Shown here: piece by piece, positions 32,721 to 43,668 of the stretch
Layout of the letters: the number at the start of each line of letters is the position of its first letter
Position numbering within the stretch: position 1 is the stretch's first letter
Assembly (NCBI GenBank): GCA_027924645.1
Contig: BSBN01000334.1
Coordinates: forward strand, 5,642,001 to 5,706,000
Direction: 5' to 3'
Origin: Cunninghamia lanceolata
Taxonomy: Eukaryota; Streptophyta; Pinopsida; Cupressales; Cupressaceae
DNA length: 64,000 bases
Notes under the pieces: model-generated
Databases searched by the model: none
Told to the model about the DNA's origin: nothing
Seen by the model: only the letters and a program-made list of their open reading frames with translations
Made by a program: the position numbers and the translations under genes

Positions 32721-33074
32721 TCCTACTACCTATAAAAGATGGGTGGCTTTACCTACTTGGTAAATGAGAAAACATGTGGCATAACCACCTCAAGTGAAGA
32801 TAGAAAGGAGGTGGAACATAAAGAAAAAAGAGGGTGAGAAAGCCAACTACCCCATAACCTAATCAGATAAGGATATGATAGTGGTTATGAGAGGTGGCAC
32901 AAAAAGCCAAAAAAAATGTAACTCAGCTACCCATGTGTGGGAGAGAGTTACACAAGCAGCTGATGTATTTCACCATGTGTCCTCATATTAACCACATCTA
33001 AAAAACCTAAGCAAGCTTAATAATGTGCAGGAAAAAGAAATATCTCTAAGGAAAATAAAAAACCTACACTAACA
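32721..33074 (-). repeat. Copia-O 3' LTR, inner part
   Basis: Matches 62453-62799 (aaaacatgtggcataacc; gagttacaca; catgtgtcctcat; ending cctacactaaca). Followed by the reverse polypurine tract cccctccttt at 33075-33084. Confidence 0.92.
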
Positions 33075-33084
33075 CCCCTCCTTT
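33075..33084 (-). other. Copia-O polypurine tract
   Basis: Minus strand aaaggagggg directly beside the 3' LTR, the expected plus-strand primer site. Copia-3 inserted 12 bp further in. Confidence 0.8.
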
Positions 33085-33096
33085 AGCCTAGCCTAG

Positions 33097-34449
33097 TGTT
33101 GGAATTAGGCTAGACAACTAAGAGGGGGGTGAATCAGTTGTCCCATAAAATTAACCTTTTCCCTTTTTAATCTTCTTTAACAACTTATAAATATATTAAT
33201 GATATAAACATTAAAGCATAAAATAATAACACATGACCAGAAACACAATTAACACCATTGACACCAAGATTTTTAACGTGGAAACCTGATTAATGGAAAA
33301 CCATGGTGGGGTTAGCCCACAAGATTCATACCTTGCTAAAAGTACTTGAAAATGGGAAGGCACTTGCCTTCAGGTGCATTGCCCAGAGCTCACTATTCAA
33401 AAGAGGCTCACTGCCTACATAATTTATGTTTAATACAAAAAGAATTAACTGAGAAATAGCATCTTCTTCATGCATGCTTCAGTCTCATTGAATGCTCATA
33501 AAACTTCTACTCTTTTCCCAAATACTTCTTCACTTTCACTTCATCCTTTACTATTCTTGTTCCTCTGCTCCTCCTCTTCTCTACCCTACCTCTGATCATT
33601 TCTTCAAATTTGATTATTTTGCTCAAGGATGGTTTTCCACAACTCAACTGCATGCCTTTATATGCTTCATCAACCTTGGAATAAACATCAAGGTTGACAC
33701 TCCAAACATCTGACTTAATGTGAATCACTAAGCTATCAGCCAAACATAACTGGGACTCAAATCTTCCTTGATCAACATGCCACACTCCATAGAATTGCTC
33801 TTAGATCATCCACAACATGCTAGAATCATTCGGTCAGCCAAGACTGGGAAAAATAGCAACACCAAGAAGAAAATCTTCAAATACAAGCTCAGTCTTCAAT
33901 GCGAACCTTGAACAAGGTAGGCACACGATCCAGAGACCTGCACAAGCACATTGAATTTAACAATGACATCCACACTTCTCCAAATCATCAGAATCACTTG
34001 CATCTTCTCCCGGAACCTCAAGAACACATGACTGTCACACTAGAAAGATTGCTTGCAGACCTCTAAACCACTAACCACTTGAGTTGGTGATACACACTGA
34101 CTTCCCAAACATACCTCTAGAACTACAGATCATAATATTTTAATGCAGAGCAATCTGAATAGATTAACTGTCACTCTATCTCTTCTAAACACAGTAAAAC
34201 CTAGTTCTACTTAGATGGCCATAGCTTCTTCAAATCTTCATGCAGACCTCTAAAATCTTAACTAGAGATACTTTAGACAATCCTCTACATAGCTATATGG
34301 TTTGCATACATTGAGTTTCATTAATTTTCTCAATATCCTCAATATTCTAGTCTTCTAAATAGGCAACAAAATAGGATACAATTGACACTAATGGCAACAA
34401 GGATATGTTGACATCAATGACAACATCGATTAGGTGCACATTTGCAACA
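33097..34449 (-). repeat. Copia-3 3' LTR (1353 bp)
   Basis: Plus strand TGTTGGAATTAGGC to TTTGCAACA, followed by the reverse polypurine tract atctccccctttg. Confidence 0.95.
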
Positions 34450-34722
34450 ATCTCCCCCTTTGTCATTGATGGCAACATATGATATGAAAAATTGATTCAA
34501 CCATCAAGACAAGAACTTCTCCCCCTTTCTCTTATCAATTCTGCAACTGCTTTCTTCACTGCTCCCCCTTTCATCAGCAACTAGTTTTTCACATGACTTC
34601 TCTCCCCCTTTGACATCAATGACAAAGGGCACATATTTGAAATCTTTTCTTCCCCTTTTTGTTTTAGAGTAATCTCAAAATTTGTATACTGACTACTTCC
34701 CCTGAGTAGTATCTCCTTAACA
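34450..34722 (-). other. Copia-3 3' untranslated region with iterated polypurine tracts
   Basis: Runs of ctccccctt near 34450, 34519, 34560, 34602, 34648 and 34697 on plus, purine-rich on minus. No gene. Confidence 0.85.
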
Positions 34723-36300
34723 TCAATCTGGATCACAAGATATGACTATGAGTTCCACCAAACTGATGCATCCTAGTGCATTTTGGTTTTGATCAGGAGG
34801 GGTAATAACCCCTAACTTCTCTTTGAGATACTCAAAAGTATCCTTGGGTACAGGCTTGGTGAAAATATCTGCAATTTGATCCTTTGAGGAAACAAATTCC
34901 AATTTGACTTCATTCTCATTAACCTTCTCTCTCAAAAAGTCAAACTCAATTGATATGTGGTTTGTCTTTGAATGCAACACTGGATTCTTTGAGATGCTTA
35001 TTGCACTTGAATTATCACAGAAGATTGTGATAGGCTCGTCAAACATAATTCTGATATTCTTCAACATTTCCTTCATCCACAGAACTTGAGTACAATTGTT
35101 TGTTGTTGTTATATACTCTGCCTCTGTTGCGGATAGGGATATTGTTTCCTACTTTTTGCTCAGCCAAGACACCAATTTACTACCCAAAAAGAATGCACCA
35201 GCACTGGTGCTTTTTCTATCATCTACATCTCCTACCCAATCAACATTTGTATATGCATGAAGAGTGAATTCATTATCCTTTGGATACCATAAGCCATAAT
35301 CAAGTGTCCCTTTGAGATATCTAAAAATTATCTTGACTGTTACAACATGTGATTCTCTAGGATCAGATTGAAATCTAGCAACAAGTCTAACTGCATTCAT
35401 GATATCAGGTCTAGTCTGAGTCAGATAGAGAAATCCTCCAATCATTGATCTATACATTTTTTGAGTTACCTTAGGGGAGTCATCATCCTTACTCAGCTTA
35501 CATCTGGTTACCATGGGTGTACCCACTAGCTTTGAATCTTCCATTCCAAATTTTTTCAACAATTCTCTCACATACTTAGATTGAGATATGAAGATACCTT
35601 TATCTGATTGAATGGTTTGCAAACCTAAGAAGAAATTCATTTCACCAAACATGGTCATCTCAAATTCACTCTACATCTAATCAACAAATGTTTTACACAT
35701 ACTCTCATTTCCACCAAAGATAATATCAACAAATACCTCAACAATTAGAATGTGCTCATGATAAATCTTGAAGTAAAGATTACTGTCAGTAGTGCCTTTG
35801 CTATATCCTAGCTTTAGCAGATACTTATCTAATCTTGCATACCATGCTCTTGGGGCTTGTTTGAGTCCATACAACACTTTCCAGAACATGTAGACCATAT
35901 CTCTCTAATCAGACAACTAAAATCCTTCCGGTTGCTCAATGTAGACTTCTTCTAATTCTCTGTTTAGGAATGCTTTACTTGACATCCATCTGATAGACCT
36001 TGAAATCTTTATAAGCATAAAATGCAAGAAATAATCTAATTGCCTCTATTCTTGCCACCAGAGTAAAAGTTTCTTCAAAATCAATTCCTTCCACTTGAGA
36101 ATATCATTTGTAGACCAACCTTGCTTTGTTTCTTACAACTTCATCATCTTCATTTAGTTTACTTCAAAAGACCCATTTAGTTCCAATCACATTTTTATCT
36201 TCAGGTCTAGGAATAAGATCCCAAGTGTGATTCTTTTTAATTTGCATTAATTCTTCTTCCATGGCTTTTACCTAATTTTCATCATTGCAAGCTTCATTTA
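34723..36300 (-). pseudogene. Copia-3 reverse transcriptase and RNase H, one catalytic Asp codon missing
   Basis: Frames 35677-35898 ([36 protein letters not shown]), 35149-35658 (MFGEMNFFLGLQTIQSDKGI, GGFLYLTQTRPDIMNAVRLV, AYTNVDWVGDVDDRKSTSAG) and 34723-35076 (DEPITIFCDNSSAISISKN, KDQIADIFTKPVPKDTFEYL). At 35718-35738 the RT box reads FVDIIFGG: compared with FVDDIIFGG in Copia-1, one Asp codon (3 bp) is gone, which should abolish polymerase activity. The N-terminal RT part is broken by stops. The C-terminus is about 20 residues longer than in Copia-2. Confidence 0.93.
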
Positions 36301-36552
36301 CTGTGGTTCAATCTATGAAATCAAACAAATTTCCTCTTGATCTTCAGCAATTATTTTCCTAGTTCAAACACCTTTATATCTATCTCCTATGATCTAATCT
36401 TCAGGATGATTTAGTCTTACATACCTAGGAGTTTTGGGATTTATTTGAACCTTTGTTTCTTGAGCTTGTTCTTCAACATCTATACTAACCTCTTGAGTCA
36501 CTAGATTTTCTAGATCAATCTAAATCTGAGTCTAGGTGTGAACTTGTCTTCC

Positions 36553-37480
36553 TTAACTTTGATTTTCATCTTGATCATATGATTCATATCCGCAAGACCT
36601 AGAATGTCCTTTACTTTCATCAACTCTAACATTTGCACTTTCAACAATCTTTTTCAATCTATTGTTAAAGTACTGGTATGCCTTGCTTTTAGTAGAGTAA
36701 CCTAGAAATAACCCTTCACCACTTCTTGCTTCAAACCTGCCTAGATCCTCATCTCTTTTGATATAGCACTTACTACCAAAAACTCTAAAGTATCTCACAG
36801 TAGGAGGATGACCAAACCATAGTTCAGAAGGGGTCTTACCAGAATTACCTTTGATTTGAACCTAGTTGAGAGTGTAGACAATAGTACTCATAGCTTCTCT
36901 CCAATAGACTTGTGAAACATTTGCTTCCATCATCATGGTCCTGGCAGCTTCTTAAATGGTCTGGTTCTTTCTTTCCATGACTCCATTTTGCTGAGGAGTC
37001 CTAGGAGTAGATAACTATCTTTTTATTCCATGCTTTTCACAAAATGTATGAAACTCACCGAAGGTAAACTCTCCACCTCTGTCGGATCTCAGATACTTTA
37101 TTTTTTCACCAATCTCATTTTCCACAATAACCTTGAACACCTTAAATTTGTCAAGAGATTTTGATTTTTCTTTCAAAAAGGTTACCCACATCATCTGGGA
37201 GTAATCATCAATTAGCAACATAAAATATATTTTTCCTTGCACACTCCTAATTCTAGCAGGGCCACATAGATTAGTATGCACAAGTTCCAGCTGTCCACTT
37301 GAAAATTGTTCTTTACTCTTGAATGAAATTTTATTCTATTTACCCAATTGACATTCTCTACACATGCTATCAGCAGGTTTCACAAGTTTTGGAAGATCTC
37401 TCATAGCCTGAGTAGAACTTATCTTGACAATGTTATCAAAATTCACATGACACATTCTCCTATGCCATAACCAACTCTAA
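36553..37480 (-). pseudogene. Copia-3 integrase, broken
   Basis: Frame 37015-37281 carries the core from HTNLCGPARIRSVQGKIYFM (Asn where the first catalytic Asp of HTDL should be) to LRSDRGGEFTFGEFHTFCEK (second Asp intact). After a stop, the NGVMERKN-type Glu site is near 36980. The C-terminal part is 36553-36798 (VFGSKCYIKRDEDLGRFEAR, LFLGYSTKSKAYQYFNNRLK). The zinc-finger part upstream (about 37480-37330) has stops. Confidence 0.9.
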
Positions 37481-37749
37481 TAAATCTGAGCAATCAAACA
37501 ACTTTTTCCAGAACTACTTAAATGAAAGATGTTACCTCTAGTCTGAGTACCAAATGCAATTTCAATTCTAGAGCTTTCCAAGATTCTACATTTTCCATCC
37601 TTGAATCAGAGATCATAACCCTTGTCAACCAATTGTCTAACACTAAGAAGATTATACTTCAATCCTTCCACATATAGAACATCATTAGTGTTATTCTTAC
37701 CATCAAAAGAGATGGATCCTCTCCCATGGATTCTACCAGCTGAGTTGTC

Positions 37750-38932
37750 TCAAAATTTCATAATTCCACCTTCATATTTTTCAAAGCTTACAAACTTACT
37801 TTTATCACCAGTCATATGATGAGAACATCCACTGTCAATTACCCATTCATCTTTTTCTACAACCTGAGCAGCTAAGGCACTTTCCACATTGGCATAGCTA
37901 GCAGATTCAGTAGGCACTAGATCTTCTTCTTTGATAGCAATGAATGTACCCAATCATTTTTAGTCAAACCTCCATGATTAGATTCATCACCTGTGACTCC
38001 TTCTTCACCAGCTTCTTGGACATAGTAGCATTTCTTCTAAACTCTAGGTCTATTAGGGTTTGTCCTTGAAACCCTCTCTGGACACCTTGAGGCAAAATGA
38101 CCAATCTTATTACAAGAAAAACATTTGAATGAAAACTTTCCTTCATACTTACCGGATCCTCTTGGCAATCTTTGGCAAAAAGGGCTTCAAGTTCATCGAA
38201 CTTAGTTTCATCACCTTCAAGATCCTTCCTTGTCCTGTCGAATCTGTTAGATCTTCTTGAAGAACTTTCACTCAAATAATATTTTTGTTTTCCATGAATA
38301 CTGGCTTTAAATGCAGATTCAGACTTAGGAAGAGAATCACCAAACTCACTCATTTCAAATGCTGAAACTTTACCAACCAACTGATCCCTTGTAATAGTTG
38401 TCACAGTCTTGATTTCTTCAATGGCAGCAACATTATGCTTGTAGGACAGAGGTAAGGATCTGAACACTTTGGTAACAATTTCTGATTCTTCCAATTTTTC
38501 ACCAGCACACCTTATACTGCTCACAAGTTCATTCACTTTTAACATGTAGGAGGTAATATTTTCATCTTCACTCATCCTTAAGCTTTCATATCTATCCTTC
38601 AACCTTTGTAGCTTGGCACATTTGACATGTTCATCACCTTCATGCAGTGTTTCCAACTTCTCCTAGATTTCATGGGCATTTTTCAATTCCAGTACATTTG
38701 TCATTTCTATATTAGATAGGGTACTCAACAAGGCTTCTATAGGTCGAGTGTTATTCTCAACATCTTTGATTTCATCTGGAGTTGTAGGACCTTTTTCTAG
38801 AATAATATATTTATTCTTATTTATCAACCAGTAGGCATCTCGTATACATTACAAATGACACTGCATGCGCATCTTCCACAGAGTGTAATTTATTCCATCA
38901 AATCTTAAACAGTCTTTCTTGTAAGTTGACAT
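37750..38932 (-). pseudogene. Copia-3 gag and protease, broken
   Basis: Start ATG 38932-38930. Frame 37964-38656 (230 codons) holds Gag DEHVKCAKLQRLKDRYESLR, NELVSSIRCAGEKLEESEIV and LRMSEDENITSYMLK-type motifs. The zinc knuckle lies near 38130-38090 in a shifted frame. Protease is in 37750-37953 with WVIDSGCSHHMTGDKSKF. The N-terminal UBN2-like part (38657-38932) has stops. Confidence 0.9.
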
Positions 38933-38970
38933 TTTGGATCTCCTTGAGCGGTCAACCTTCTTTTAGTGGA

Positions 38971-38989
38971 ACTTGGCTCTGATTCCAAT
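38971..38989 (-). other. Copia-3 primer-binding site
   Basis: Minus strand AATTGGAATCAGAGCCAAG, the initiator-Met site with one change (GGAATC for GGTATC). Confidence 0.9.
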
Positions 38990-40346
38990 TATTGGAATTA
39001 GGCTAGACAACTAAGAGGGGGGGTGAATCAGTTGTCCCATAAATTTAACCTTTTCCCTTTTTAATCTTCTTTCACAACTTATAAATAGATTAATGATGTA
39101 AACATTAAAGCATGAAACGATAACACATGAGCATAAACACAATTAAAACACTTGACACCAAGAATTTTAACATGAAAACCCAGTTAAGGGAAAACCATGA
39201 TGGGGGTTAACCTACAAGATTTGTACCCTATTAAAAGTACTTGAAAATGGGAAGTCACTTTCCTTTGGGTACTCTGCCCAGAGATTACTACTCAAAAGGG
39301 CTCACTACCTACAAAATTTATGTTTAATACAGAAAGAGTTAATTGAGAAATAGCATCTTCTTCATGCCTGGTTCAGTCTCATTGAATGATCATAAAACGT
39401 CTTCTCTTTTCCCAAATACTTCTTCACTATCACTTCATCCTTTACTATTCTTGTTCCTCTGCTCCTCTTCTCTGCTCTGCCTCTGATCCTTTCTTCGAAT
39501 TTGATTATTTCACACAAGGATGATTTTCCACAACTCAACTACACACCTTTATATGCTTCATCAACCTTGGAATAAACATCAAGGTCAGCACTCAAAACAT
39601 CTAACTTAATGCAAATCACTAAGTTGTCAGCCAAACATAACTAGGACTCAAATCTTCCTTGATCAACATGCCACACTCCATAGAATTTCTCTTAGAACAT
39701 CTAGAACATGCTAGAATCATCTGGTCAACCAAGATTGGGAAAAATAGCAACACCAAGAAGAAAATCTTCAACTATGATCTCAGTCTTCAATGTGGACCTC
39801 CAACATAGTAGGCACATGATCCAGAGACCTCCGCAAGCACATTGAATTTAACAAATACATCTATACTCCTCCAAATCATCAGAATCACTTGCATCTTCTC
39901 CTGTAACCTCAAGAACACTGTCTATTATGACTCACACTATAAATATTGCTTATGGATCTCTAAGCCATGAACCACTTGAGTTGATGATACACACTGACTT
40001 CCTAAACATACCCCTAGAACTGCAAATCATAATATTTCAGTGAGGAGTAATCTAGACCGATTAACTGTCACTCTGTCTCTTCTGAACACAGCAAAACCTA
40101 GTTCTACTCAGATGGCCATAGCTTCTTCAAATCTTCATGTAGACCTCTAAAAAATTAACTTGATCTATTATAGATAATCCTCTACACAACCATATGGTCC
40201 GTATACATTAAACTTCATTAATTTTCTCAATATCCTCAACATTCCAGTCTTCTAAATAGGCAACAAAATAGGATACAGTTGACATTAATGGCAATAAGGA
40301 TATGTTGACATCAATGACAACACTAATTAGACACATATTTACAACA
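38990..40346 (-). repeat. Copia-3 5' LTR (1357 bp)
   Basis: Plus strand TATTGGAATTAGGC (TG changed to TA at the inner edge) to ATTTACAACA. TATAAA on the minus strand at 39548-39553 is the candidate promoter. Differs from the 3' LTR at many positions. Confidence 0.94.
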
Positions 40347-40351
40347 CCTAG

Positions 40352-42020
40352 GTGGGTGAAAATATATGGGTCCTGACAAGTAAGCCTGGTGAGGTACCCA
40401 CATGCAAATAATTCACCATCAAAAGAGAAGAAACTCCAAAAGAAATAGTCCCTCTCTAAATAGAGAGAGAAAACAACCCCCCAAAATAGAGAGTGTCAAG
40501 CGAAGGACTAAGAAGCCCCTACTGAAGTAGATATTTGTCGCACCCCTAGTAAAGCTCGCAAATGAAGGAACTTTCTCTCAGTGAAGGGTTTGGTGAACAT
40601 GTTTTTGATTTGCTTTGATGTCTAAATATACTTGAGGCCAATGATAGTTACATGAATCAGGTCCCAAAGGTAGTGCATATTTTTCTCAATGTGTTTTATC
40701 CTCTAGTGATGGACTGGGTTCTCTGAGATCTGTATTGTACTCTAATTATCACAAAAGATGATTGTGGTCTTTTTGAATGAAATGCCAAACTGAGTGAGAA
40801 TATTATGAAGCTAGATCACCTCAGTGGTGGCATTAACTGTCCCTCGATACTCAATCTTTGTAGATGAAAGAGCAATTGTAGGCTGCTTCTTGCTCAACCA
40901 ACAAACTAGACCAGAACCAAGTGAGAAGCAATATCCTGAAGTAGACTTGTGATCTTGAGAATTGCCTACCCAATCTAAATCTATGTATCCCACCAAGTCA
41001 AAATCCACACTCACTACATAATGAATCCCATAGCTATGAGTTTTCTAAACATAGTGAAGAATCCACTTAATTGCTTTCCAATGTAACTCATGTGGCTCCT
41101 GTAGAAACTAAGAGACCATGGCCATGTCATAAAAAATGTTAGGCCTCATGCAACTTAGATAGATGAGACTCTAAACAAGTGGTCAGTATAAACTGCCATC
41201 AACAAAGAGTGAATAAGACTTAGCCTCAAGTTTACCCCTAATAGAAATGGACTCGATGCATGCTTACAGTCAGCAATGTAAAATGTGAAGAGCATGTCAA
41301 GTGCATACTTGGGTTGTTGCATGAAGATACTTGAAGATCACCGAGTGATCTAAATCCCTAAGAAGTAGTGCAAAAGACCCAAGTCTGACATCAGAAATCA
41401 ATCATGTAGAGCAGTTTTCACTACCTTGATGGTGGATGAGTGAATCCTTGTAATCAACAAGCCATCGACATAGAGAACCAAAAATGTCAGAGTATCATCC
41501 TATTGTAGAATGTAGATGTTCTCATCAGAATGGCATCAAGTGAACCCAATAAATAGAAGAAAGGAGTCCATCTTGGCATGCCAAGCTCGGGGAGCTTGTT
41601 TGAGGCCATAGAGAGACTTCTAAAGATATAAAACTAATGAAGGATCTTGAACGAGCCCCTGTGGCTACTCCATATAGATTTCCTCCTGAAGGTCACCATG
41701 AAGAAAGCACTCTTCACATCCATTTGATGAACTTCCCAACGATGGGTTGTAGTTATAGAATGTACAAGTCAGATGGAATTCATTTTGGATATTTGTGTAA
41801 AAGTCTTAGAGTAGTCAATCTTAGGCACCTAGGAGAATCCTTTGGCGACCAACCAAGACCTATTCTTATCAACTGACCCATCTGCTATAAATTTTGTTTG
41901 ATAGATCCACTTGCATCAAACAAGTTTTCTTCCCTTCCAAACAAGGACTAAATCCCATGTATGATTGCTTTCCAAGGAACTAAACTCTTCTTGCATTGTT
42001 GCATCCCACTCGAGTACACT
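40352..42020 (-). pseudogene. Copia-O reverse transcriptase and RNase H, broken
   Basis: Minus strand: EFSSLESNHTWDLV, HQMDVKSAFF (first Asp), [20 protein letters not shown] near 41620-41560, then LVLYVDGLLITR near 41470 (YVDG instead of YVDD, second Asp lost), DLGLLHYFLGI and MQQPKYALDML. RNase H is in 40811-41014 with FDLVGYIDLDWVGNSQDHKS, SGYCFSLGSGLVCWLSKKQP and ALSSTKIEY, then FCDN and TKPFTERKFLHLRALLGV down to about 40530. The remaining 180 bp to the Copia-3 junction are non-coding. Different copia lineage from Copia-1/2/3 (NSQDHKSTSGY type RNase H). Confidence 0.88.
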
Positions 42021-42856
42021 AGAAGCTTCTTGAAAAGTCTATGGATCAGAAACTAAAGCAATGAAGAGATATGGAGCTTGTTGAAATTGTGACCTTGTTC
42101 TTCTTATATATGAAGGATCACCAACCCAATCACCTACTAACTGCAAAGTCTGATGAGCCCAAAGAGGCCCTATGGCTAGAGAATCTGGAGGAGAATCATC
42201 AACCTCTAAATGATGACTGGGAAAAGAGGGTGGATCCCCATCATCATTTTCACTATCTAAAGTGGAGGAAGAAGACTCCTCATCATGATTAGGAGGATTA
42301 AGATCTTCTGAAGAACTGTCATCATGTTGCAATGTCTCTAATGTAATTACTAATGGACAAGTGGTAGGAGAAGCACTAGAAGAGTCCTCAAAACAAACAC
42401 CCCTCTAAATGAATATCCCATGTGTGGTAGGATGAAGAAGCCTATAGCCATTGACACCATCTGAGTATCCAACAAATATGGAAGGCTTGCTCTACAGATC
42501 CATAACATTATGTTTCTCTACTAGAATGTGGGCCCATGCAGGAGAACCAAACACTTGAAAGTGCTTAATTGTGGGTTGCTGACTAGACCAAGCTTGGAAA
42601 GGAGTTACCCCATTCACAACTTTTTGAGGAATATGGTTCTAGATGTAACCCACATAGCTGATGGTCACTGCCTAGTACTAAGGTGCCATAGACCTAGAGT
42701 GAATCATACAATTGGCCATCTCTTTCAAGGACCTATTCTTGCATTCTACAACACCATTCTGATGTGGACTATAGGGAACTATGTGTTGAAGATCAATGCC
42801 CTCAAAGCCACAAAACTATTCAAAACTGTGGTTAACATATTCCTCTCCATTATCTA
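42021..42856 (-). pseudogene. Copia-O integrase C-terminal half and linker to RT
   Basis: Minus strand from the Gypsy-L junction: DNGEEYVNHSFE (second catalytic Asp at the very junction), FCGFEGIDLQHIVPYSPHQN, GVVECKNRSLKEMAN (third acidic site, Glu). Then the C-terminal region, and an acidic Asp/Ser-rich linker (42039-42332: DDSSSEDLNPPNHDEESSSS). Stops are frequent. The upstream half is at 52484 and beyond. Confidence 0.85.
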
Positions 42857-43052
42857 TGTAGACACCCAAAATTGTCCCAAATTTGTCCATGTCCTGCGAC
42901 ACCTAGTCAAATACATTATCTTAGACATCATGTAATATTTTGTTCAAAACCCACTCCTAATTCCACGAATTCATTAGCTAATTAATTAAATAATTTTTTT
43001 TAATTTATTTAATTAAAATCCCATCTTAATCCCATCCTTATCCCACTTAGAC

Positions 43053-43218
43053 AATTAATTAAATAAATTTTATTTATTTAATTAATTTCACATTCATAAT
43101 ACCACTTTCTAATTAATTAAATAAATTTTATTTATTTAATTAATTTCCATATCATATCCCAATCCTATCCTAATCATCTTCCCAATTAATTAAATAAATT
43201 TTATTTATTTACTTAATT
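43053..43218. repeat. AT-rich palindrome array in the Gypsy-L 5' LTR
   Basis: Near-perfect hairpins with 15-bp arms aattaattaaataaa / tttatttaattaatt and a 5-nt loop at 43053-43087 and 43111-43145, plus a third slightly mutated copy at 43184-43218. A diverged copy precedes them near 42975. The 3' LTR has one copy fewer. Confidence 0.9.
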
Positions 43219-43527
43219 TCCCTCACATATCCCAACTAATTCAAATAGAATATTTGAATTAGGTCCTCACCTTTCATTGCATGCCGACATTTGTCCATCT
43301 TCCATTTGAATCATGTGTGGTAGTACATCTTTCATTTAATAATCTGTTTATATACACAATTACGCATGTAGTACTTTTTGTGTACACATATGAGCCTTAT
43401 CTTCCTTTGTACACTTGTCACATGACTACACCTTCCTTGAAGAGTGGGAATAACTAATCAATTCTAGCCATCCACATCAATCATTTATCCTTTTAATCTC
43501 AACCATCCATTTAAATCAAGCCTTTCC

Positions 43528-43534
43528 TATAAAT
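43528..43534 (+). promoter_or_regulatory. Candidate TATA box of the Gypsy-L LTR
   Basis: TATAAAT after cctttcc, conserved at 52114-52120 in the 3' LTR. Confidence 0.5.
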
Positions 43535-43668
43535 CAACCCTCTCCCAACCTATTAGGGGGGATTGATTCTTCAAGCATCCTCATTCTATCAAAATCACTC
43601 TTGAATCTATCACATTCATCTCCATCCATCATTCATCTATCAATCTCCATCTTATCCTTATGCTACCC

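Larger units (their letters stand above)
33097..40346 (-). mobile_element. Copia-3: complete Ty1/copia element nested beside the Copia-O polypurine tract
   Basis: 7250 bp with a perfect TSD CCTAG (33092-33096, 40347-40351). LTRs at 33097-34449 and 38990-40346; PBS next to the 5' LTR (plus 38971-38989). Same family as Copia-1 and Copia-2. Minus-strand order: gag (38932-37964), protease (37953-37750), integrase (about 37480-36553), RT (about 36300-35149), RNase H (to 34723). All broken by stops. Confidence 0.95.
42857..43668 (+). repeat. Gypsy-L 5' LTR, part that matches the 3' LTR
   Basis: Aligns with 51511-52250: gacacccaaaattgtccc, tgccgacatttgtccatc, ggggggattgattcttcaag. After about 43668 it stops matching the 3' LTR, so its true end is not resolved. 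Includes one extra AT palindrome unit of about 70 bp compared with the 3' copy. Confidence 0.88.
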
